This document shows, piece after piece, positions 12,401 to 27,400 of a stretch of 64,000 nucleotides of DNA. The notes under the pieces were generated by a model. That model saw nothing but the letters and a program-made list of their open reading frames with translations, did not search any database and had not been told where the DNA came from. A program made the translations under genes and the position numbers. This DNA comes from Toxotes chatareus (lineage: Eukaryota > Chordata > Actinopteri > Toxotidae): contig CM028886.1 of the NCBI GenBank assembly GCA_016801885.1, positions 18,131,866-18,195,865 of the forward strand, written 5' to 3'. Within the stretch, counting starts at the first letter, position 1; each line of letters starts with the position of its first letter.

Positions 12401-15400
12401 GAAAGCTTCATCTTGTAAGCCACTGGACCATGTACTTAAGGGACAACAATGTTTTTTTCACTGCCATCCGGTATTTTTTTTTTTTTTGATCCATCTGATC
12501 CACTGTTTATATTCTGCAGAAAACGTTCATTCCTGAATTTCCTTTATTACATAATAAATAACTTAAAATACAAATAAGCCTACTGTGACAAAATTAGCCT
12601 GTTTTTTCATCTGCCCATATAGTCATCTAGTGTACCCTCAATTCCATCAAGTGCTGTTTTGTTTTATGATTTCACTAAAAGCAACTAAACAAAGTGGTCC
12701 ACAAAGTGGACGTAGTAGCATCTCATATTACCTGATAAAAGCCAAAGAGATGACATAGTCCGAGTGGACAGCGATAAGCCAGTCACAGTCTTTGCTGTGT
12801 GGGTAGGGGTGTGGGTAGTTAGGAGAGAGGATGAAGCCTGAAGATCCAGTCACGTTTCCACCGCAAGGTGCTTGAAAGAGAAAAAAGGATGAAGAGGTGG
12901 ATGAGAAAGATACATTCAGCGATCACAAAGACAGTCTATAAATGTGCTTGTGCTGCAGCAAACATCTGTGGCTGAGCTGGATTCAGTTTTAGACAGCTAT
13001 GGTATAAAAATTTGTAGATTATCAAATGTAATGGACTCAAATTCCTATATACTATATCCTATAACCTTTGTTGACCTTCATCAAAAACAAACATCAGGTA
13101 CTGGAGTGACATCATGCCAAAAACCAGGGCACTAGAAAGACTAAGCCATTATTTCAGTGAACACTTAGCAGCATAAGGACAGCTAACATTTACATCAAGT
13201 TTAGACTCAAACAGACTTGTTTCTGGTGGCATTACATTATGCTGAGCTGTGTGATCTTGTAATTGCACTGTGAGACCTACAATTGCTTAGCTCTTCCCTG
13301 GCTAGAAGAGAAACTCAGTCAGACCAGTTGGCAGCAACTCAAGAGCATCTAGGTTTCTTTGGACCTACTTAGTGTAATTATTTCTAATTGCATTGTTAAG
13401 TAATTAGCTGTTAAGCTCTAATACAACAATGTGTTGGGAGACTATAGAATACGCAGTCTTTGACTAGAGAGAGAAGTGGATTTGTCCACATAAGGGTTGG
13501 CAAAAACTCAAACATATCTGAAGAGTTGTTTATTCTCCACATATTTTTAAGACATCACTGAGAGAGAATTATAGCCTCTGCTGCAGCCAGTTAATAGAAA
13601 ACCTCCCTTGCTCCCTCTTCCTCTCACCATCTCTCTTTCATTCTGATCCCCTACACTTCCTTCTCTCCCTCTCTCCTTCAATCCACATACCTCTCTCTAT
13701 CTCCTCCGCACAACTCCCCCTTCTCTCTCTAACTCACACTATCTCCCTCTCTCACCGATGCAGCTTGGAGGGCTGGGTTGCCAGTAGTATCTATTTTCCA
13801 CTTGGATGCAGGTGATTCTGCTTTCTCCCTGCAATTCATATCCCGGATCACAAGAGAGGGTCACGGAGTCACCGGGCTCCCGCCCTTCCCCGTTGCGACT
13901 GCCATTCATGGGAATACCAGGATCTCTGCAGGCTGTCGCAAGCGAACCTGAAGGGCAAACACACACATCTGACTCACACGTACATAAACGCACATGTGCA
14001 TGCAATGTACAAGGAATCAATGAGCACAAGAGAGCGCACACATACACACACAGTTTCATATCATATGGTAGACAGCTGTCAAGCTGACACTGTAGCTCAA
14101 ACAGAGTTACAGCACAGAGCAGATTACTAACTCATATCAGTCAAAATCCTGCCGTGTTTTCCTAATCTGTTTTCCTAAACCACAGCTGTGGAGCAGCCAA
14201 CAGCTACGAGAACGATCTGGTAAAATCTGATGGATTCTTCAAATATTCCCATCGTGACAGACTTTACAGAGAGACTCAACAAAGTTAAGTATATTGCAGC
14301 TTTGTGTTGTTGTTATTTTTCCCCAAAACACAGATACATCAAGCAAAAATATATCAAGTAAAAAATGATTGAAAAAAATGTGATTGGTTGTGATTAATAG
14401 ACGACACATAGCACAATACATTTGATTATCTGATTTTAAATAGTAGGTGCCAAATAATCAGTCAATAAGATTTAACATCTGTGAAACAGGGGATCATAAT
14501 GATCCACATTGTAATATAGAGACACTTAACCTTAATTCTACATAGACGATGAATATAAGTGTAACTTCATCCCCAGATGATGATTACCATCATAAGATAC
14601 TGTCACTCTTTGATGAAGGTCTGCAGTAGTAGTGCAGAAGTTTCACTTTACCAGATTCAACATTTTGCACTTCTGATTTGAAGCTGTCGAAGACTTTTCC
14701 ACATTTACATGAACTCTAAAATAACAATATGAATACATTTAACGATTATCTTCGATGTAAAATGGTTGGAAGCAGTCCTGTGAGACTATGGCTACCATCA
14801 TGATTTTGGTTCTGAAAACCACTCGCCTTAGGCGAGGTATTTAAGTGCAGTCTGCATTTCCAGAATTGATTCCAACTTCAAACGCATGCGGTGAATCCCA
14901 TGTCATTGATTTTTACATTAGGCTGCCCTGCCTGTATACTAAAGTGAATGAAAATTTTAACAAATTCATCATACATGGCGTACAAGAGGTGTCATAAAAC
15001 TGCTACGCACAGCAGAGTACTTAAAGCAGAGAGACTGCACAATGACATGCGAAATACATGGGAGTTTCTCTGCTCATTTAGACACAATTAAAGATTACAT
15101 ATACAATCTCAAACACCACTACCATTTAGTTTAATAACTTGATTTTGAATTTGGGAACATACTAAATAGAAGTCCATATGGTATGAAGCTAGACATATTC
15201 CACACCAATAAAAAATTCAAATACATTTAAATTAAAAAAAAAGAAAAGCAATTTTATTATGGTTAGTTCCTGCATCTATGCACAGTAAACAATCTTTACA
15301 TGCCTGCACAATTAAATATAAACTGGGGAATAAATCTGATATTTTTCAGCTCTTTAAAGTGACTCAGTGACACAGTATGCACCTACAGCACATAAACTTC

Positions 15401-18400
15401 TCAAAAGGAAATACTCACTGGAGAAGTCAATGGCAAAACCAGACTTGGTGATGTAAAAGTCAGTCTCAAACTGAATAGTGACGACATTCAGAGTGGAGTG
15501 GATTCCCTCAGGCAACAGCGAGCCGCTAACCTCCTTCAGAGACATCTCGTTCTCAGGAGGCCCGTCCCACACCTTCAGGATGTCGTGGGAGGCCTCTGTG
15601 TCAAATGCAAGAAACTGGAGACTGGGAGAGGTGAACACAGGAGATTATTACTTTGACTGCATTTCAGGTCGGTCAGTTTAAGTCAAGTCTGGTCATTACT
15701 TTTACATACAGTATGATCAGTGAGACTGAGATGCATTCAGCTAATCTGACTTTAATTTACTCAATAAATAGTGGCTGTGCTCACAATTTTGGATCCTTAA
15801 TACAACAAAAACAAATGGTCCCAAGAAAGAGGGCAAAATGGGTGCTGAACTTGGCAATATTAAACATTGGAGATCCAGAAACAGTGTCCTCACACTATTG
15901 GGCATTTCAGTCGATATTTGGCATCATCAATCAATTTCTGCCAAAGTTAGAAATACAGGAGCAGAGGCCTATCTGCAATATTGTGAAGAGATGGCCTGAA
16001 GCAGCTATACTCTGACAAAGAATGTGCTGCTGACTTTATGAAATCATACCATGTTTGCTTCGACCTCTAAGCCCAAATGGGTTTTATTTCACAATAATAC
16101 TAGAAGCTCTCAACCAAAAAATGCTTCCATGTCCCGGGAAAATTCCCCTGGGTGCTGTCAGTGTCCCTCTCCCAATCACTGTTAATGGAGCTGCTGCGGG
16201 CTGTTTCTCTCGATGACATCTATCTTTAGAGGAGAATTTTTAATGTTTAAAATCTTGACTGTACTTGTGTAAGATCTCGAGAAAACATTTTTAGGTTCTT
16301 ATCGTCTTTAAGTCCTTTGAGGTCAGGTCAAGTTAGGGAGACCTCAGTTAATTTAAGATGTATTTAAATCAACTTCGATCAAAAGCCATTTCATTTTACC
16401 ACACAAATCCCCTGAGTATCCTACTGTTGATTTAAACTAATTTCTATTCTATTAGTTTCTTCAGATGATAATTTAAGGCCCAACTTGATGTTTTTATAGG
16501 CTCTTATAGGTTTTTGTTTTTTCTCACCACCATATTTTAAGAGAAATGATGTTCAATACAGTTTGTAAATTTTTATAAACTGTTGTAGATCTTAATTAAA
16601 ATATTCTAAATTATAATGATTTTCTAAAAACATTAAGTCACTTAGATTTATATATTTATATACAAGGCAAAAAATAAAAAAAATCATACTGTATATACAG
16701 TATATACATAAACAAGCATTTATTATATGACCTTGTTAGTAGCAACCTCAGATACCTGACGATGTTGCCAGAGTTGACCTCAATTGTCCAGGTGCACCTC
16801 AGGTTGTTGTCGTAGGGGAAAGGATACCCAGGGGAGAGGATACGCCCTGTAGACTCACCCTTGAAACTGCCACCACACTCCGCTGCAAGCACACACACAC
16901 ACAAATAAGTATAAAGTACATAAAGACCTCCGAAAACGCAAACTCACACAAAAGGAAATGCAGACACATGCACACACAAGCAAATGTGCATGTGACGAAA
17001 CAAATACAGAAAAAAAAAATGCTGTCAGGGTCCAAGCTCACTGAAGCTCAGAGCCTACAATGTGGACTAATGAGTAACAATTTAAGCTCTGAGGAAAATA
17101 AACAATTTTCTTTTTCTGTTAACAGGTAATGGGAATGCAACAAAGACTTCCTGCCTAACCAGAGATACTCACAGATGCAAAACTTGTTTTGTTTCCAAGT
17201 ATGCCTCTTAATGATTCCATTAATTAACTTTAAAAAGACTGTGTCCAGAAAATATATAGGCTGGGCCTTGCACTGCAGGGAGGACACTGCTGCAAGTGTT
17301 AATGACTGAAGAAATATCTTATCATCCAATCTCTGTTGTCTCTTCCGTGGTTATCGTCTTGCTGTCTATATTACAGAACAAACGGCACTTAAATAATAGG
17401 AAATTGCATTAGATTGCCACAGTACTAGGCTTTAATCAGTATCATAACACAGAGCAAATGTGAAAGTTCTTGACAGGAGCCAGAATGTGGCCCTGGAGAA
17501 ATGGCGGGAAATCCGAAAATCCCATTTCACATTCACTTCACAGATACAAAGCTCACTATTAATATTGATCATTCAGTGATCCAGCATTGTTAAACAGTTA
17601 ATCAATAGACTGATTTGGTTTCTTTGTTTTTTTTTGGTGATCGTATTGGACATGCCACGATGTAAGACTGAAGCTTTTTTACAGAGAAAGGAACAAATAC
17701 ATGTTTCATTGAAAAAGGCAGAAGGACATAGTGGCATTTAAAGTGCAATTCTGCACACGTCCAGAATTTGTAAATCATTTTTTACCCTAATCCATCACTG
17801 CTAGACATCAAGAAACAGACACTGCTTCACAACACCTTCCAGACTCTAGCAGCATGCAGGTAATAGCTTTATCATTTCTCTGTCTCTGTCTCAGCATGTT
17901 CTGAATATGAAAGTGCAGCTAAGACTATGTATAATGTCCATGACTCAGTCTGATATGTGTACTGTGATAATTATGCCTTTAGTTCTAGACAAAATGCTGA
18001 TCAATTGGTTATGGATTAAAATATCTAAATTACATAGCCCATGAATGAAACAGAGACAGAGCAACCCAGTGAAAGCCAAGTAGTGGCCATTCAAATTGCT
18101 TCAAAGTAGGATTCTCAATGTTGCTCATTGAGAACACAAAGAGAGATCAATGATTCACAATAAAACATCAAAGCTGAAGCAGTGTGTTTTCTTTCAACAC
18201 AGTTCAATTAAGCAGAAATCATGTAGAGATAAATCCTTGGGATTAACACCTAGCTGTCAGGCCAGGTACACAGTCAGGAATGCTGACAGTGTACTTGGCC
18301 TGAATAATAACATCAGTTACTGAAGGACAGAGATGGACAGAATGCCTGGGAGAGAGCAGACAAAGACAGCATACGGAGATAGGCAGAAAGGATTACCTAT

Positions 18401-21400
18401 ACATGACGGGAGGTGGTTATCCCATGCTCTTCTCTCCCCAGTCATGCACTTGAGTATGCCACTGCCGTGCAGGGTGTAGCCTTGATCACAGCCGAACGTG
18501 ATGGCACTTCCAGCAAAGTGACCCTGGTCACTGACTTTGAAGCCGAACTGAGGAACACCTGGATCATCACAGTGGGAAAGCTCAAAGCCTGGACAAGTAC
18601 GATTGGAAAAAGGAGAGGAGGGCGGAGAAGAACGTGAGCTGGAGAATGACATAAGGACCATCAAACACGTACAAACACTGAACAGTGAGTCAGCATTTAA
18701 AACCAAGTCCACTGGAGAGTGCCATTCTGTAAACCAGGACCATATTCCCATTTATCTGTAGTGTTAAGAGGTATTGATTGAGCCTTAAGAATTAATTTCC
18801 GGTTGAGCACAAATGGGAGCTGGGCTTACAGTGCCATTATATTACTTGGCAGTAAAAGATTCCTTTTGGACAGACAGCACAATTAGATGTTCACAATTAA
18901 ATGTTCAATTGAGTGTGGACATTTACCACGACAGAGAAACAGCCCATCCACTCCTAACACACTGGCTTATTACAGAAGAAATAAAAATAAAAAAACAAGC
19001 CACAAACAAGAAAATGTTGCAATAACTCTTGAGCTCACCATGTTTGAACTTGACCATGGCCTTTATATGTGCTGCTCTCTTTCAGGTACTAAATGTAAGT
19101 GTTCTGCTATGCAGCAACGGTGGCCGCACATAAACCCAGCAGTGCTGATTTATGATCTCCTCTAACACCGAGGTCCATGCCCATGCCAGATGTTATGGCA
19201 ATATAACAAGTGTCATGCCCAGTATAAATCTCCACCAGTTACTCCTCACATTTAGAAAATCACCTCAGCGCTTTTAGTAGAAGAGTCATGAAATCATGAT
19301 CAGATTTCATGTTCAGGCAAGATTTAAGGTGCCCATACCCAACCTTCTCCTTGCCCTCTTGCTATTCATGCATCAGTCAATCCTCTCCAAGTTGAAAAGG
19401 ACTATTCATTTTGGTTGAAAAGACCAAGTAAAGATTGCACTTTGTGATGGTTAAAGAGTGCTATCTTACATTCTGCTATTTACCTTGTGCACATCCCTGG
19501 AAAAATCAGAAATTAAATCCAATTACATGATACTTAATTATGGGTAATTTTGTAACTCAAACGGCAGATTATAATTAAATCATTTCTTCTGAACTAATCG
19601 TAGTTGCATTATTTTTTCAGGTCTGTCTGGATCCGAAACCTCTGACAGTTCATGAGTAAAGCTACACTGCACTCTCTCTTAAAACCGTTATTTCATTTGA
19701 GCTATTTTATATGTTATGTTCCTGGCACAGAAAGAAAATTGCTAGTGTAGGCCTAGTCACTGAAAGTTGGCTAAAAACTCTACCTGTGCTGAATTCTACC
19801 TATGTTGAAAACCCACTGCAGGACAAAAAGAATTCAGAGAGCTCGACTGCAGGTAAAACAAAAACACTTTAAATTGGACTACAAAATGCAGTGTCACCAA
19901 AACATTCTCTTGTCACGGTAATAAATTAGAAACAGTTAGCAACAATACACAGTCAGCAAGCCAATTAGAGGGAGAAATAAAACCCATCTATTACTGGCCC
20001 ACTTACAGCAATGACCCAAACTTTCAATACACACACACTCACGCGTATATAGAGGCACACTGTGTCTACAGTGCATGCACATACACATTGCTAGCACACA
20101 CATAAACACAGTGATTTCAAACAATCCCAACAATAATTCACCTGTTTTAACAAGGTACAGTTAGGCAGGCATAGACACTAATTGCAGGAATGGAGAGCAA
20201 AGGAAAAGAAGGAAAAGGGATTCATATAGAGGAAGGCAGAGGGAGAGAAAGGGAGGAAAGAAAGAAGCTAATTTTCCCACAGGAAAGGAGCAGAAACACC
20301 ACACTGTGTTTAATGGATACCCTGACAGTGAAAGACACACTGAAGCAGGGTGAGGGTCAATTAAAATTTTCTTTTAAATTTGGCCACTTCAAATGCCTGG
20401 CTCCTGAAATAAGGCTAAATTCACTCATTTGGAAAGGCTTTAGGGCCGTCCTACCCCCAGGAAGTGAAATGTGACTTACTGTGGTATATAAGCCGGAACC
20501 CTGCTGCCGTCGCCTCCTGGTCAGAGTAGAATTCAAGCCACAGATAGTTGGACGTGCTGGTCAGGGACAGACTTTGCATGGATGTGCCTGGGTAGGTGCC
20601 AAGGAGTGGGGCTGCACCATCCTTACCATCATACACCTGATCAGAGACCAAGAGGGACATGATGTAGAGTTTTGCTGCTTATTGAGCATGTACTAATAAA
20701 GTGCAATGATAATATTAAGAATTAAATATTCATACTGTAGAAAGAGAGTAACAATTAAAAAGAAGCTATTAGTACTGTATATCCTGTTTTATATGGCACC
20801 TCTATTGCAAAACCAATATCCTAAACGAGATGTTAAAATGAGGCTGGAGTTACCATAATTCTTTCCATTGATTTGATAGTGTGCTGCTGTACAGCTGAAT
20901 TATTGAGGCTGATGGCAGGATTCACAATGTCAAAAAAAAAAAAAAAAAAAACTTGTGGTGGTGTGGTGAAATAATCATTATTTTTACTTTATGATATTGA
21001 AATTATTACATTAAATGTTTTAAGTGAACAGCAGTTAAAAATTAACAGTTTTAACAATATAAAAAAAAAAACATTTTTCCATATTGAAAACCTAAAATCC
21101 AAAGACAGTTTAAAACCATTGCATTCCACAATCCAAAGTGTAAGGTACTTGCATTGTTTGTCTCAGTTTTATGGATTTTTTTTTTTACAAAATGTTACTG
21201 CAGTTTTCATCTTTATTTGTAAATTGTAATTTTCTTCAATATCACAGGTAGGTTTTGATCCATGCACCTAATGGAAGTTATCTGTTGAAGAAGCATCCTT
21301 TTAAGTCTGTGAGTACAAATTTCCAGCTGTATACATAATCTTTCCTGATTGACATTGTTAAATAACAAGGAATGAAATATAAGGCTCTGGGCTCTTCCTC

Positions 21401-24400
21401 TGGAATACTACTGGGGCAGTCTTTGTTTTGCTTTGTTTTTTTCCTTTTCTTTAAGCCAGTTTAGCTCTCTAAGCATGTCTTTCCACATTTTAGATGTTCA
21501 CAAATGAATAAGTACAAGAGATTACTGTCTACACAACTCCATTACTAAAAACACAGATAGTAGGCTACAGTGCTGTTAACTGAAGCATTAGACAAGACAT
21601 CTGCGTCCCAAAAACAGTGCATTCCAGCTGTGAAGTGGGGTCTACATAGTCATTTGCATCACATCTGTGGTGTTTACCAAAACTGTTAAAATGCCCTTGA
21701 GCAAAGAAATTAATCCTTTTTTTCCTAAAAGGGACGTTGCTGCTGCTGCTGCTGATGCTGCTGCTGCTGTTGTTGTTGGACCTTTGCTCTGACTTCAAAC
21801 GCAAAACAATTCAGGATTCTGCCGGGTGCTATCCACAAATTTAATTTTAATTTTTTTTTTTTTCCAGTCCTATGTTGCACACAATAAAAAGCACCAGGAT
21901 GTGTCTCATATACCTAATCATTAACTTTAAAAAAAAAAAAAAAAAGACCACAAATTGATTTGACTTAGTTCTGAGCCTGAGCCCTCTGTTTATCTGCTGC
22001 TTATCTATTTTCTGTCAACAAAGAGGAGCGACTGCATTGCGCCTTTACCTTGAGGATGTCACCTTGTGCAAGTTGAAAGGTGTTGGCAGTGATGTTGATG
22101 CCTTTGCCTGTTTGGACCTGAATGCTGTACACACATTCGTGGCTGTTGTCGTAGTTCATTGGGTAGTTTGGTGACAAAAGAACTCCCTCATTGTTGGAGA
22201 CTGTCGATCCACACTCCGCTGCAAGAAAACCAGCACACAGACAATAGACATAATCAGTTAACCAATAACAGGCACCATGAAGACAGTTCCTAATCTCTAG
22301 CAGATTTGGAACAAAATCAATACACTAGGGTTATTAACAGATTCATTAGCATATTACTACAGAGATAAAGGTATCATTCAAATGTTTTATTTGAACGACT
22401 AGATTATTATACACTTAGTGAACAAATATTACCATGCCAAGACAAAACAATAAACACAATGCATTTCTGATTTATGTATAACTGGCAACACATGACACAA
22501 CTTTTAATGTATTTGTTTTCATCTAAAACAAAAGCGTGCCTAAAAAAAAAAATTGCTATAAGCCCTACATAATTTTTTTTCCTGAAGCAGGGTTGTACAA
22601 AAACGTGTTAAACACTCCATCACAGGGTGCGATGGGACTAGCTCAGATGACACAATTCCTCTACTATGAAATGGCTAGAACTCTGGAGTCAGCCATTAAA
22701 ATGTGCAAGTAAGTGAGCAAGCATCTCTGGGTGAAAAAAAAAAAATGTCCAGTGGTACTGTCCCTGAACTCCTCTCCTGTGATCCTGCATTTGGAGCACC
22801 CTTCAGTGGAAAAGGGATCTCCCAGTTGTAGTTTTATCTGAGCAGCTCAGTTCGCAGTTCTGAGCTATTAATTGCAGTCTACTATACTTACGTAAATCAA
22901 ATTCCACTGACTTCTTGAAGTTTAGATCTGTGCCAAAGACATTTAAAACCTGACGTTGGCTAACAGGGTAAATTCTGAATTACACATACACAAACAAGGA
23001 AGAAAACAGAATAAAAGCAGCTGACCACGTACCCACACACCTTGGCAGAGGGGCACTCCACATGCGGCGGCCACCTCCCAAGCACACGATCTTCCTCGCC
23101 CCCTGTAGACGATAGCCTGTATTGCAGTAGAATGCCAGCGAGTCACCAATTCCAAACCTGGAGCCTGTGTGCCAGCCGAACTGAGGTGTTCCAGGGTCTT
23201 GACAGGGTTCAAGATCGTACTCTGGAAACGCAACAGGCCAAAAAAATCAGTTGCATCAAATAAAAATGCTGTCATGCCCACAAAAATATATTACTAGTAT
23301 TCTATTATAATGATTTGTTATTTACTTGATACTTGATACTCTTTGAAAACACATTCAGCCAAAGAAAACAAAATCACAGCTTGTGGGGATTAACTGTCTT
23401 GCTCAAGGACACTTCATCAGGTTGGGATACATGCCAAAAGCTTAAATCCAGGATGTCTGGATGAAGGATGGGCTCTCTAAAAACTAGGCCACCCTGTGTG
23501 CAGTATTATTATCTATGTTGTATCTAGGCTGTTGGTGGTCTTATCATTTGAGATGTAGATACAACTAAGGCTGTGTAAGAAGAATGAGGTCTTACTCCTG
23601 ATGGCATTCCTCTCATGGTCTGTGTCTGTCAGTATGTAAAGCTATGTGGGCCTATTGATTTCAGGGCAGCAACATGTTACAGCACCACCCTAGTGCAGAA
23701 TATGTTTTGATGAGAGCTTTGGCAAATTTTCATTAAAGGTCATAAAAGGTTAAAAAAATGAATTCTAATCAGAAAATCTATAGATGCTAATTACAGAGCA
23801 TGCAAGGACAAACACACACACTCACAAACTAAATTTCATGAATAATCATGACTGCATAAGTTATGCTTCACTTCAGTGAACAGCAGGCAAACATTTAGCC
23901 AGAGTGCTCATGAAGCAGACTCACTCTCTCTCTCCTTTTTCAACTTCACTGAGTCTCTCTCTCTCTCTCTCTCCCTCTCCATCAACCCTGCTCACTCAGC
24001 ATCACCATCTGTCTCATCTCCTTTCTCTCCATCTCCTTCCTTAAGCTTCATATCTTCACCTATTTCTCCATTCCTTTGTCTCTATATGGGGGCCCCATTA
24101 TTTCTGTACATCCCCCCACCCCTTTTCCCTCCGTCTCCTCAGTCCTGAGGATACTGACCCACATGGCACGCTTTGATGATCATTCCTCTCACGGTCAGAC
24201 ACCCTCTACCTGCATGACCTCGTTGTCTCTTAATTATCCTCCTCTGATCAGCACAGCCTGAGGCATGGTCTACCTTGTGCCTGCTCCCATTCTGACCGAC
24301 AAATGACTCCTCACGTCATTTTATGCACAATTTAGAGAGGCTTACTACTTTTGATCTCATCACTGAATGGGCTGTCTTTGTCTTCCAGTCTGTCTGTCAC

Positions 24401-27400
24401 CATGTGTATTACTTTTGCCTTCTATCTATCCCACTTGACAACTCCACCCACCACTTTCAGCATTCTCACTCCTCCTTTTTGTCTCCTATATACAATTCAT
24501 CTACAACTCCTCCTTCCTCTTTTAAAACCTTCCCTGCCCATATTGACAATACACCTACTAATAGTTACCCCTCCCTGCCTCCTACACACAGGAACCTCAT
24601 ATGCCTTCATACCCGAGAAGGAAATGTTGAATCCCTGCAGCGATATGGAGAAGTCAGAAATGAAGCGTAGCTGGGCCTTGAAGTTCCCATACAGGCCAGC
24701 GTTGACTGGCGCAGGCCTCTCTGAGCCGGTGAGCCGAGCCAGCGGCTGAGCGAAGCTGCCGTTCTCTGTTATCAGAAGGTAGTCGTGGTGATCCTCCAGG
24801 TGGAAGGTATGAAAAGTGAATTGGACACCTTGAAGAAAATAAGAAAGTCCAGTGTTAAAGGTTTTCAAGAAAATACAAAGAATAACTGCTAAATATAAAA
24901 GGCTTGAAACACTATAGTGCACTAAAAGCAAGCCGAATGTGACTATTCAATTTAATTTTTAGCTATAATTTCATGTCAATATCATGATTAAAGATAAGCT
25001 ATTAATTTGGGTTTAGCGTGCTGAAACATCAATCTACACAATCCATTTTTTATTCATTAAATAATAAATGCTTTAATCCACAGCAGGACAAGGAATGGGC
25101 ATACTAAAACAAATTCACCAAAATTGTCACACTAAAATAAAAATGAAAATAAGGAAAATGTTATATTAAAAGAAAAGGCACAAAAAAGATTAAAAGCAAG
25201 TGTAAAGTGAATAGAAAACTAAAAAAGTGAAAATCTTTAATTTGCTTTCTTTTGTTATTAAGCTTCCATTTTCATTTAAAACTTGAAGAAAACACATCCC
25301 CAGCTGGTTCAGCAGGTCAATGCTACAGATTCATGTGCAAATACAGAACAGAATAATAACAATAATAATAATAGAAAATTGGCTACAGCAGCAAGGATTG
25401 TTCATGTTGGTCAAAAGGATTCAAAATTTTCTATAAAAAAACAATTATTTAGGGCTAAAAAAGAAGATCTGGGTTTGTACGACCTGCTTCTATTTTACCA
25501 CTCTAATAACAGTGGGTCCCAATAACAACATCATTTCATCCATGATGGCAAGTTGGCTGCTTTTCAGTGCAATAAGCGCTGCCATTTTAATGCCATCTGT
25601 TGAATCTCTTCAAATATGACTCTATAATGTCCTTCACTATATTTGGTTCACTTGATAAAGAAAGTCCCAAATGGCCATAAAATAAACAACAAAATGACAT
25701 GATTTATTGTGCTCACTAAAATATCAATTTTATTACAGAGAGTAAAGACAAATGATCAATTAATCAAGACCCATCCCTGTGAGGGGACATCCCAATTTTT
25801 TAATACAGTATACCTACTGTTTGTATGTGATGTTAGTAATTACTGAATGGAAGAGTTATGTAGATACTCTCCCTAAAGATGACTTCCAATCAGTAGCTAC
25901 AGGATTAAAACGCATGAGGTAAATCACTGCCATGATTAAAAATGTATAATGTATTTTCACATATAAAGCAAGAGCTTCATATATTTCCTCATGTGGTGAA
26001 GACGCCTACTGACAGGAAGCATGACCTGTGTTTCAGGGAGTCTAGATGAACATCTGAATACATCAATATTATGAAACCCTTCTAAAGAAAATATATGCTC
26101 TATAGGGAATAGAAAATAACCTAACTCAGCAGTACAAGTATTAATGAATGAGAAACTTTAGATGGAGCCCTATAGATGTGATGATGGTGCTTCACTGGGA
26201 ACTTCAGTGAACTTTCTAAACCTCTAAATGCAATTCTTTCACATGGTCTGAGAAATGACCCTTGGACTTCATTGCTTGGTTTTTGCTCAAGTCTGGCACT
26301 GTGAATTGTGAGACCCTGCCTTTCTCATATCAATTATATCCCACTGAATGAATTTGGTACAGGGGAACTCTAATCACATCCTAGAAAATAAAATAAATAA
26401 AATAATCTAAAAATTGTGACTAGTAAAAACATACTTTTATGGCTTACTATTACTAATCAAATTTGTTTATCATGCTTTGAGGTGAGGTTTATGTAAAAGT
26501 CCTCAGCTTTCCAATTTTGCATTTTTATTTTTTTAATATATGAGGTTTGATTGCCCGACACTAAATTCATTATGAATTACTTAGTATGCCATATTAGGCC
26601 TTGTGTCAATTTTAACTATAATTACTCAATTAGTCTTAAGTTTTCATCATTTAGAGTTGTCTTTATCGTTTTTCAGTTGTGAGTGAAATTGAGTTTCATG
26701 CCTCCAGATATTGCTGAATGTTAAAGGACCCATGTAAGAAATGAAAAGTATAATGCTGTGGATAGGAGAACTGAGTTCTGTAACTGAGTACTCCACTACT
26801 GCCAGTCTCCTCTTAGAAGCAACATGTGAAGTGAATGCAAATGTAAAGTGAACCCCCTTGAAATTACCCACATTTATGAATAAATTTGGGTTAGGGTTGG
26901 TGTTAAAATCAAACTTAAAGCTACAATTATGCAGTATTAGAACGAATAACACACAAATCATTCCATTGTTCTGGTCCGTATTGAATAAATCATTTAAACG
27001 TTCACAGTGTAGGTTGGAAAAAGTATGCAAGGCCCCGGACTAATGACAACCACATAAGCTAACTGGAGTCAGTCGTTAGCAAACCTGGAGTCCAATCAAT
27101 GAAACCAGATTAGAGGCGTGTGTTAGAGCTACTTAGACTCTCACAATCAAACACTGAGTTCTATTCATAAGAAGCATCTGAGGATGAGAACCCTGCCTCG
27201 ATCTCACAAGATGCAGGATATAGAACTGTTTGCATGAAGCTGGGAAGGGTTACAAAGTCATCTCAAAGAGTTTAGATACCTGGATATGATAAAGTGAATT
27301 GTCAATAAGAGGAGACGATTTAGTTCTGTGGGAAGAACTAAACAAAAGGGCACTGCATACCACAATGAAAACATCATCCCAAATGTGAACTGTGATGGAG

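Larger units (their letters stand above)
20637..22048 (-). other. Intron w18-w19
   Basis: About 1.4 kb of repeat-rich sequence: an A20 run at 20932-20951, a TGC/TGT triplet tract at 21738-21778 and an A17 run at 21929-21945. The 79-codon minus frame at 21565-21804 is made partly by the triplet repeat (poly-Ser). Confidence 0.85.
23222..24612 (-). other. Intron w16-w17
   Basis: About 1.4 kb. A pyrimidine-rich plus-strand stretch (roughly 23920-24600) includes a (TC)n run and produces long chance frames. A segment at 23380-23500 resembles a fish interspersed repeat. Confidence 0.85.

Noticed and set aside
16686..16703. Perfect 18-bp palindrome near the w21 donor
   Set aside because: It is a short, AT-rich self-complementary sequence of a kind common by chance in this composition. 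It is mentioned in the intron entry only.
24323..24749. Plus-strand frames of 115 and 132 codons
   Set aside because: They lie in pyrimidine-rich low-complexity DNA and partly antisense to the well-supported exon w16.
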